Below, piece after piece: positions 1 through 4,892 of a stretch of DNA of 12,651 bases (positions are counted from its first letter, which is position 1; each line of letters starts with the position of its first letter). A program made the translations under genes and the position numbers. The DNA comes from Clostridiales bacterium (lineage in GTDB: Bacteria > Bacillota > Clostridia > Oscillospirales > CAG-382), in contig DMMZ01000057.1 in NCBI GenBank assembly GCA_003452915.1, positions 1 to 12,651 of the forward strand, written 5' to 3'. The notes beneath the pieces were generated by a model. That model saw only the letters and a program-made list of their open reading frames with translations. It was not told the origin of the DNA and ran no database searches.

Positions 1-36
1 CATTAGAAAAATGCTTCGCATTTTTAGGGTGTCAGC
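1..36 (+). repeat. Dispersed hairpin repeat, copy 1 (upstream of murC)
   Basis: The segment starts with CATTAGAAAAATGCTTCG and ends in TGTCAGC. Bases 7-14 (AAAAATGC) pair with 18-25 (GCATTTTT) around a TTC loop, giving an 8-bp stem. A second copy lies on the minus strand at 10796-10761, ahead of tsaC, with identical spacing between the CATTAG...TTCG block and the TGTCAGC block. The first arm (CATT) could instead pair with AATG, so two alternative hairpins are possible. It may act as a terminator for a gene to the left, since its right arm ends in five T. The left edge may be cut by the window. Confidence 0.55.
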
Positions 37-61
37 TAAGATTTGTCACATATACTTAAAT

Positions 62-88
62 TAATTCAAATTTGAAACAGTGTTACAT
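62..88 (+). repeat. 27-bp repeat with near-palindromic core, copy 1
   Basis: The core reads TTCAAATTTGAAACAGTG. Bases 65-76 are a perfect 12-bp palindrome. The segment matches 1972-1998 at 23 of 27 positions; the shared form is TTCNAATTNGAAACAGTG. It lies 28-54 bases ahead of the murC start. It could be a protein-binding site or a remnant of a repeat; the sequence alone does not decide. Confidence 0.4.
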
Positions 89-115
89 ATAAGACTTCAA
101 TAGGGGGATACTACG

Positions 116-1486
116 TTGAATTTTAATGAATTACCTAAGACAGGAAAAATATACTTTGTAGGTATTGGCGGCATCAGCATGTCTGCACTTGCAATGATAT
201 TAAAAAATAAAGGATTCGATGTGTGTGGTTATGATAAAACCGCCAGTGAAATAACATTCGGTTTGGAAAAAAATGGGATTGAGATATTTTACCAAACAGA
301 GGATAAAAATTTGAACGGTGTAAGTTGTACAGTATATTCTGCGGCTTTTACACCGGAACACCCGGAAATTCAACAGATAGCTAAAAGAAATATACCGTTG
401 TATAAGCGAGCTCAGCTTCTTGGTGCAATCGCAAAGTTGTATCCCAATTCAATAGGAATTGCAGGTACACATGGTAAATCGACAACAAGCGGAATGCTGT
501 CTTATGTGTTTATGAACGACAAAAAATACGATCCTACAGTTCTTGTCGGAGCAGTACTACCGAATATAAGTTCTACCTTTAAACTTGGCAGCGATGAAAA
601 TTTTATTTTTGAAGCAGATGAATACAAAGATTCGTTTTTATCGTTTTTCCCCCGTATAGCGGTAATACTGAATGTCAAACTCGATCATACGGATTACTTT
701 CCCAGCTTCGAGCGTTTGATACAATCCTTCAAAGGTTTTGTTTCGAATACTGGGAATTCCGGATATGCTGTTATTAATCACGATTCAGAAGGTGCTATAA
801 AAGCTGTAAGTGATTACGCAGGAAAACTGATTACTTTTAGTTCTCACGGAAACCGCAAGGCAACCTTCTATGCCGAGAATATTATAATGAACAAGGGTTT
901 CGCTACCTTTGACGTTTATAAGAGCCGTGCCTATTATATGTCTGTGACCCTTTCGGTTCCGGGGCTTCACAATGTCTCCAACGCACTTTCTGTTGTTGCC
1001 TGCTGTGATATCTGTGGTATGAATAAAGAATCAATTTCAAGCGGTATTAAGAGTTTTAAAGGTGTATGCAGAAGGTTTGAATTCAAGGGGCAATTTATGG
1101 GTGCCGATGTTTTCGATGATTATGCTCATCATCCCGATGAAATAAGAGCAACTCTTTCTGCTGCAAAAAATATGGATTACAAGCGCGTTATATCTGTTTT
1201 TCAACCACACACCTATTCTCGCCTGCGAGATTTATTCGATGATTTTGCTGCGTCATTTTCCGATTGTGATTTGCCGGTATTTGCTGATATTTATTCTGCC
1301 AGAGAAGTAAACACTTATGGAATAACCTCTGAGCAGCTTGCTGTAAAGGTAAAAAGCGGAATATATCTTGACAGCTTTTTAAAAATAGAAGAATACCTGA
1401 AATGTATTTTATGCCCAGGTGACTTGTTAATATTTATGGGTGCCGGTAATATCACCGAACTTGCTAAGACTGTTACAAAAGAATGA
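116..1486 (+). CDS. murC: UDP-N-acetylmuramate--L-alanine ligase
   Basis: MurC uses ATP to add L-alanine to UDP-N-acetylmuramic acid, the first amino acid of the peptidoglycan stem peptide, in the cytoplasm. The 456-aa length is normal for the family. Visible in order: the UDP-binding glycine loop GIGGISMSALA (about 17-27), the ATP-binding loop GTHGKST (117-123), a central Mur ligase domain with EADEYKDSF near 185 and LDHTDYF near 210, and the C-terminal ligase domain with DDYAHHPDE, where the paired histidines are typical of MurC. The start is a TTG at 116, chosen because AGGGGG at 102-107 sits 8 bases ahead and the protein begins just before the glycine loop. The P-loop has Ser where many homologues have Thr (GKST for GKTT), a conservative change. 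No convincing promoter is visible; a gene to the left may share the transcript. Confidence 0.96.
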   Translation: MNFNELPKTGKIYFVGIGGISMSALAMILKNKGFDVCGYDKTASEITFGLEKNGIEIFYQTEDKNLNGVSCTVYSAAFTPEHPEIQQIAKRNIPLYKRAQLLGAIAKLYPNSIGIAGTHGKSTTSGMLSYVFMNDKKYDPTVLVGAVLPNISSTFKLGSDENFIFEADEYKDSFLSFFPRIAVILNVKLDHTDYFPSFERLIQSFKGFVSNTGNSGYAVINHDSEGAIKAVSDYAGKLITFSSHGNRKATFYAENIIMNKGFATFDVYKSRAYYMSVTLSVPGLHNVSNALSVVACCDICGMNKESISSGIKSFKGVCRRFEFKGQFMGADVFDDYAHHPDEIRATLSAAKNMDYKRVISVFQPHTYSRLRDLFDDFAASFSDCDLPVFADIYSAREVNTYGITSEQLAVKVKSGIYLDSFLKIEEYLKCILCPGDLLIFMGAGNITELAKTVTKE

Positions 1487-1520
1487 AGTTATTAGTTGTA
1501 TTAAATCGATTATAAAACTT

Positions 1521-1576
1521 CCAAAAAATCAAGTAAAAAAACCTGTGATATATGGGTTTTTGAGCAGATTTTTTGG
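1521..1576 (+). terminator. Nested AT-rich hairpin after murC, possible terminator
   Basis: The outer stem CCAAAAAATC (1521-1530) pairs perfectly with GATTTTTTGG (1567-1576). Inside it AAAAACC (1537-1543) pairs with GGTTTTT (1555-1561) around an 11-base loop. The internal loops are 6 and 5 bases. It lies 34 bases after the murC stop and ahead of the rpmB promoter, so a role in ending murC transcription is plausible. The only T runs are inside the stems, so this is not a textbook terminator. Confidence 0.4.
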
Positions 1577-1627
1577 TTATGTTTTAATGAGAAATTAATA
1601 TTAGACACATAAAAGCGAAAAAAGGTA

Positions 1628-1656
1628 TTGACAAAAGGCAAAAAATGTTTTATATT
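1628..1656 (+). promoter_or_regulatory. Sigma-A promoter for rpmB
   Basis: A perfect TTGACA (-35, 1628-1633) is followed after exactly 17 bases by TATATT (-10, 1651-1656), five of six matches to consensus. Transcription would begin near 1663, giving a leader of about 36 bases before the rpmB start. Confidence 0.8.
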
Positions 1657-1698
1657 AAATTGTTCGCATTTTTTAGAATTAATATGGAGGTGTTATAG

Positions 1699-1887
1699 AT
1701 GGCTAAATGTGATTTTTGCGGAAAGGGTGTAACATTCGGTTGCAATGTTTCCCATTCTAACAGAAAGACCAACAGAAGTTGGAAGCCCAATATCAGAAAG
1801 GTCAAAGCGGTTGTAGGCGGTTCCAACAAAACTGTCAGCATCTGCTCTCGCTGCCTTAGAAGCGGCAAGGTTTCAAGAGCGGTATAA
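1699..1887 (+). CDS. rpmB: 50S ribosomal protein L28, zinc-binding (C+) form
   Basis: This small basic protein (62 aa) is a component of the large ribosomal subunit. It begins with MAKCDFCGKG and carries the L28 signature around VSHSNRKTNRSWKPN (17-31). Two Cys pairs, C4/C7 and C49/C52, form the zinc ribbon of the so-called C+ type of L28; the paralogues used under zinc starvation lack them. GGAGG at 1686-1690 lies 8 bases ahead of the ATG, and the gene has its own promoter and terminator, so it is probably monocistronic. Monocistronic rpmB is usual in Bacillota. Identification is secure from sequence and length. Confidence 0.97.
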   Translation: MAKCDFCGKGVTFGCNVSHSNRKTNRSWKPNIRKVKAVVGGSNKTVSICSRCLRSGKVSRAV

Positions 1888-1915
1888 AGCCCCATACATA
1901 CCCGAGAAGACATAT

Positions 1916-1947
1916 CAGCCGCAACTTATAAAGTAGCGGCTGTTTTT
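1916..1947 (+). terminator. Intrinsic terminator of rpmB
   Basis: CAGCCGC (1916-1922) pairs with GCGGCTG (1936-1942). An inner ACTT/AAGT extension leaves a small loop, and five T (1943-1947) follow directly. It lies 29 bases after the rpmB stop. Confidence 0.88.
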
Positions 1948-1971
1948 CGTTCCGCTTTAAATTTTCTATAC

Positions 1972-1998
1972 TAATTCGAATTAGAAACAGTGATAAAT
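1972..1998 (+). repeat. 27-bp repeat with near-palindromic core, copy 2
   Basis: The core TTCGAATTAGAAACAGTG matches bases 62-88 at 23 of 27 positions. Here the perfect palindrome is shifted: CTAATTCGAATTAG at 1971-1984. It is in the same orientation as copy 1, in the spacer between convergent rpmB and the acetyltransferase gene, so no obvious gene is downstream of it on the plus strand. Confidence 0.4.
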
Positions 1999-2014
1999 TC
2001 AAAGAAAAGTCTTT

Positions 2015-2038
2015 ATCAATGCGGTATACCGCATTGAT
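2015..2038. repeat. Perfect 24-bp palindrome
   Basis: ATCAATGCGGTA (2015-2026) is followed directly by its exact reverse complement (2027-2038). As RNA it would fold into a 10-bp stem with a TATA loop. It is in the 206-base spacer between the convergent rpmB and acetyltransferase genes. No T run follows immediately on either strand, so it is not a standard terminator. Confidence 0.6.
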
Positions 2039-2093
2039 TATATATAGGATTTTTTTGAAGAATTTTTCTTACGGTTTCTTAAAAGAAATAGTA

Positions 2094-2684
2094 TTATCCT
2101 ACATCCTTATACCGCTGCATAAACTCCTCGTTTAGTATCGAGTAGTGATGCAGCGTTTTATATTCTCCCCTCAGGAATAACGATTTTCTTGTAACCCCTT
2201 CAAGCTTAAAACCCATAGAAACAGCAAACTTCATTGATGCTGTGTTTCCGTCCATAATACGAAGCTCCACGCGGTTTAAGTCAAGCTGAGTAAAAGCAAG
2301 CCTGAGTATAGCTTCAACCGCCTCCTTCATATAGCCTTTTCCCTGATACGAGGGCGAAAGGACATAACCCAATTCGCCCTTATTATTCGTAAAATCCATA
2401 TCCGCAAAGCCGCAGGTTCCGATAAAAACGCCGTCCGACTTACAGTTTAACCCCCAATCGGCGTAATTACCTTTACGATATTGCTTTTGAAGGTATTCTA
2501 TATACCCTTTTGTTTCCTCAATATTGAGGTGAGGGGTCCATAAAAGATATCGTGTAACCTGATCAAGCGAAGCATATGCATACATATCATTTGCGTTATC
2601 AAGCTCAATTTTTTTCAGAATCAACCTTTTGGTTTCTATAACCGGCATATCAGAAAAAATTTTTCTGTATTTATAGTTATCCAT
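2094..2684 (-). CDS. GNAT N-acetyltransferase, RimJ/RimL-like
   Basis: The 196-aa protein has the layout of the Acetyltransf_3 branch of the GNAT superfamily, which transfers acetyl from acetyl-CoA to an amine on a protein N-terminus or small molecule. It shows the N-terminal strand IETKRLILKK (about 16-25), the acetyl-CoA pyrophosphate loop YQGKGYM (about 112-118) after GELGYVLSPS, and the ending NTASMKFAVSMGFKLEGVTRK, which is typical of RimJ/RimL homologues. It begins 5 bases after the hflC stop with a weak AAGG site, so translation is probably coupled to hflC. A second Met at residue 13 (2648) is nearer the usual family start but has no ribosome site. The substrate cannot be inferred; ribosomal protein acetylation, antibiotic modification or metabolite acetylation are all open. 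Confidence 0.9.
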   Translation of the reverse strand: MDNYKYRKIFSDMPVIETKRLILKKIELDNANDMYAYASLDQVTRYLLWTPHLNIEETKGYIEYLQKQYRKGNYADWGLNCKSDGVFIGTCGFADMDFTNNKGELGYVLSPSYQGKGYMKEAVEAILRLAFTQLDLNRVELRIMDGNTASMKFAVSMGFKLEGVTRKSLFLRGEYKTLHHYSILNEEFMQRYKDVG

Positions 2685-2689
2685 ATGCC

Positions 2690-3562
2690 TTAATTGTATA
2701 AAAGTATTTTTGCAAGCGGTGAGTCTTTATCGAGAATAATGGTTTTATTATCGCCGCTTAAAGATAATTTCAAAGCATCAAGCGAACGTATAAATTGATA
2801 AAACTCAAGCTTTTCCGGAGTATTATAAGCTTCGGCGATAAACCTCATATATTCTGCTTCGCCTTCGGCGATGGTTTTTTCTGCCTTAACACGTGCGTCT
2901 GAAATAATAGTGTTGTATTTTTTATCAACCTCATTAGTAATTATTGAAGCGTTATAATGACCATCTGCAATATATGCTTGAGCTATCTTGTTACGTTCGG
3001 AAATCATTCGAGTGAAAACTGCTTCTTCATTTTGTTCGGGAAGATCGAAGCGTTTAATTTTTACATCAACGACTTCAATTCCGTAACTGTTTGCACCTTC
3101 TTTTACATTCTTAAGAATTTCACCATAAATAGTGTTGCGTTCATCAGGGTCTTCCATATTAATTATTTCGTCCTGATTTAGAGTACCCATCTTTGTCTTA
3201 ATAAAATTATATGTCAGTGCATCAAGTCTGCCTTCTGCTTCCTTGGTACTGCCAATCGTTTTTTTGAAAGTAACCGGATCTGTAATCCTCCATAAAACAT
3301 AACTATCCACTATCATAGTTTTTTTATCTTTGGTTATAACATCAGAAGGATTTATATCATACAGCATCACCATTTTAGGATAAATTGTTACAGAATCAGT
3401 AAATGGCACCTTAAAATATAAGCCAGCATCATTTTTTGTATTGATTATTTTTTCAAATCGAAGCACGCAAGCATATTGATTTTCTTCAACTACATAAAAT
3501 GATAAAAGACACACGATAAGTAGTATAAAAAGTATAACAGCAGTTATAATAATTTTTTTCAT
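2690..3562 (-). CDS. hflC: HflC-like SPFH/band 7 membrane protein
   Basis: The 290-aa protein has an N-terminal membrane segment (about residues 4-25) followed by a band 7/SPFH domain: VEENQYACVLRFEKI, the TDSVTIYPKM region, SYVLWRITDP, then VDVKIKRFDLPEQNEEAVFTRM and a helical stretch with EKTIAEGEAEYMRFIAEAY. In E. coli, HflC pairs with HflK in a large cage-like membrane complex that surrounds and modulates the FtsH protease. A similar role is inferred here, though no ftsH is in view. The ATG overlaps the hflK stop by one base (TAATG), and GGGGG lies 7 bases ahead, inside the end of hflK. The order hflK-hflC matches the classical operon. The next gene starts 5 bases after the stop. Confidence 0.88.
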   Translation of the reverse strand: MKKIIITAVILFILLIVCLLSFYVVEENQYACVLRFEKIINTKNDAGLYFKVPFTDSVTIYPKMVMLYDINPSDVITKDKKTMIVDSYVLWRITDPVTFKKTIGSTKEAEGRLDALTYNFIKTKMGTLNQDEIINMEDPDERNTIYGEILKNVKEGANSYGIEVVDVKIKRFDLPEQNEEAVFTRMISERNKIAQAYIADGHYNASIITNEVDKKYNTIISDARVKAEKTIAEGEAEYMRFIAEAYNTPEKLEFYQFIRSLDALKLSLSGDNKTIILDKDSPLAKILLYN

Positions 3563-4548
3563 TATTTATCCCCCAAATCTAAAAACGATTCGATTGGTAA
3601 TACCTTTGTAATATCGCCATCCGAAGTATCAATATAAAGTTTTACACCCGGTAATATCGTTTCAATCGTCTCATAATACATTCTTGATTTTGTCATTTCT
3701 GTATTTAATATATACTGTTCATACATAGCTTCGAACAGTGCAACTTCTTCCTTTGCCTGATTTATACGACTTTGTTTTAAATATTCTGCATTTTGTAATA
3801 ATTTATCTGCCTCTGCGTCAGCTTTCGGCATCATCTGCTCCTGATATGAAAGCGCATTGTTTTCAGCAGTTTCACTATCCTGCTTAGCTGTTTCAACTGC
3901 TTTGAATGCTGCTCTTACTTTATCAGTTGGAGGATCACTATCTTGAATTTTAATAGTATAAATCGATACACCTATATCGTATGCTTGCAGTTCGTTAATA
4001 ATAAGGTCTTTAACTGCTATTTCTATATTTTCTCTTCCGTCTGTCAACACTAAATCAACATTGGACGAACCGATTACGTTTCTAATCTGACTTTGAGCCA
4101 GCATTTTTAATACAGATTCGGGGTTATCGGAAGAATATAAATACTTTTCTGCATTGATTATTTTATATTCAATGAAAAAATCTACATTAACAATATTGAA
4201 ATCTCCTGAAATCATCTTGCTTTCGTCTTCAATAGGTGAAATTGAACCATCTTCATTTGTGACATATCCCAGTTCAATCTTATGTATTCCCTCAACGTTT
4301 ACTCGATGAATTTTTTGTATTCCAAACGGTAATTTGAAGTGAACACCTGCTTCTGTTGTGTTGGTAACCGAACCAAAAGTGGTAACAACCGCTACCTCCT
4401 TATCGGATACAGTGTAATAACTTGTTGCCAAAATTAATAAAACAAATATCACTATGGTACCAATAAATATCCATTTCATTATTTTTTTACTGTTTACTGG
4501 ATCAAAGGTTCTTATTGGCTTAGATCCGTTAAAACTGGATTTGTTCAT
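3562..4548 (-). CDS. hflK: HflK-like SPFH/band 7 membrane protein
   Basis: HflK is the partner of HflC in the membrane complex that modulates FtsH in E. coli. As called here it has 328 aa: a short cytoplasmic tail, one membrane segment (about 24-46, rich in Ile, Val and Leu), then the SPFH domain (VSDKEVAVVTTFGSV, GVHFKLPFGIQKIHRVNVEG, NIVNVDFFIEYKI) and a coiled C-terminal part containing SDPPTDKVRAAFKAVETAKQD, which resembles the HflK signature (DPP..V..AF..V..A..D). A start at 4560 is also open (MVIKMNKS), but its AAAGGA would touch the ATG with no spacing. I therefore prefer ATG 4548, where the same AAAGGA is 12 bases away, still rather far. The ribosome site belongs to the structured leader element at 4557-4679. 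Confidence 0.85.
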   Translation of the reverse strand: MNKSSFNGSKPIRTFDPVNSKKIMKWIFIGTIVIFVLLILATSYYTVSDKEVAVVTTFGSVTNTTEAGVHFKLPFGIQKIHRVNVEGIHKIELGYVTNEDGSISPIEDESKMISGDFNIVNVDFFIEYKIINAEKYLYSSDNPESVLKMLAQSQIRNVIGSSNVDLVLTDGRENIEIAVKDLIINELQAYDIGVSIYTIKIQDSDPPTDKVRAAFKAVETAKQDSETAENNALSYQEQMMPKADAEADKLLQNAEYLKQSRINQAKEEVALFEAMYEQYILNTEMTKSRMYYETIETILPGVKLYIDTSDGDITKVLPIESFLDLGDK

Positions 4549-4556
4549 TTTTATAA

Positions 4557-4679
4557 CCATTCCTTTCTGTGGCGTTTACGCCACCAGTGGTAGTTGTGCT
4601 GTTCCGGCATTAAGCCGGATTACTGCACCTCTTGCAGTAAAGGTACAAAACCGTAGTTTAAAAATTTATTTTAAACTTT
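4557..4679 (-). repeat. Structured leader element, copy A (5' of hflK)
   Basis: Read on the minus strand: an AAAGTTT edge and hairpin P1 (9-bp stem, loop TAAAT, 4655-4677); the block ACGGTTTTGT; hairpin P2 (TTACTGCA/TGCAGTAA, loop AGAGG); hairpin P3 (CCGGC/GCCGG, loop TTAAT); the block GCACAACTACCACT; hairpin P4 (TGGCG/CGCCA, loop TAAA, 4570-4583); then GAAAGGA. Copy B at 9980-10104 has the same order of parts, the same conserved blocks and different but still paired stems. The whole element lies in the inferred leader of the hflK transcript. The combination suggests a structured RNA or a folding mobile repeat. I cannot match it to a named family. Confidence 0.7.
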
Positions 4680-4682
4680 CTA

Positions 4683-4687
4683 CCTCC
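4683..4687 (-). promoter_or_regulatory. Orphan Shine-Dalgarno sequence ahead of the leader element
   Basis: On the minus strand GGAGG (4687-4683) is followed by TAGAAAG and then by the structured element, with no start codon in range. It looks like the original hflK ribosome site, now separated from the start codon by about 135 bases. It could also be chance. Confidence 0.35.
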
Positions 4688-4705
4688 AATATCTTATTTA
4701 AGTAT

Positions 4706-4734
4706 ATTATATATTATAATGCAATTTATTTCAA
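4706..4734 (-). promoter_or_regulatory. Sigma-A promoter for hflK-hflC-acetyltransferase
   Basis: On the minus strand TTGAAA (-35, 4734-4729) is followed after 17 bases by a perfect TATAAT (-10, 4711-4706). Transcription would start near 4699, giving a leader of about 150 bases that contains the whole structured element. Confidence 0.75.
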
Positions 4735-4760
4735 GCATTTAAATATAATACCTTTTTTAA

Positions 4761-4774
4761 CCAAAAATTTTTGG
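4761..4774. promoter_or_regulatory. 14-bp palindrome between divergent promoters
   Basis: CCAAAAATTTTTGG is a perfect palindrome. It lies between the -35 box for hflK (ending 4734) and that for the lipoprotein gene (starting 4820). It may be an operator or an A-tract bend shared by both promoters; no regulator gene is adjacent. Confidence 0.3.
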
Positions 4775-4819
4775 ATGATATTTATATAATTACCATAGTT
4801 TATTTGTAACAAAATTACC

Positions 4820-4848
4820 TTGACATAATTATAAAACTGTTGTACAAT
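4820..4848 (+). promoter_or_regulatory. Sigma-A promoter for the lipoprotein gene
   Basis: A perfect TTGACA (4820-4825) is followed by a 17-base spacer and TACAAT (4843-4848). Transcription would begin near 4855, and the ATG is at 4893 with AGGAGG at 4878-4883, so the leader is short. Confidence 0.8.
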
Positions 4849-4892
4849 TAGCTTGTTATGTTTTACATTCACTTTTTAGGAGGATTCCCCAA

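Noticed and set aside
1650..1913. Minus-strand open frame opposite rpmB
   Set aside because: Shadow of a certain ribosomal protein gene with its own promoter and terminator.
2041..2093. Terminator for the hflK-hflC-acetyltransferase transcript
   Set aside because: Short stems such as TTTCTT/AAGAAA exist, but on the minus strand they are followed by A-rich, not T-rich, sequence.
4454..4789. Plus-strand open frame of 111 codons
   Set aside because: It covers the antisense of hflK's start, the structured leader element and the hflK promoter. Composition is not protein-like and no ribosome site is present.
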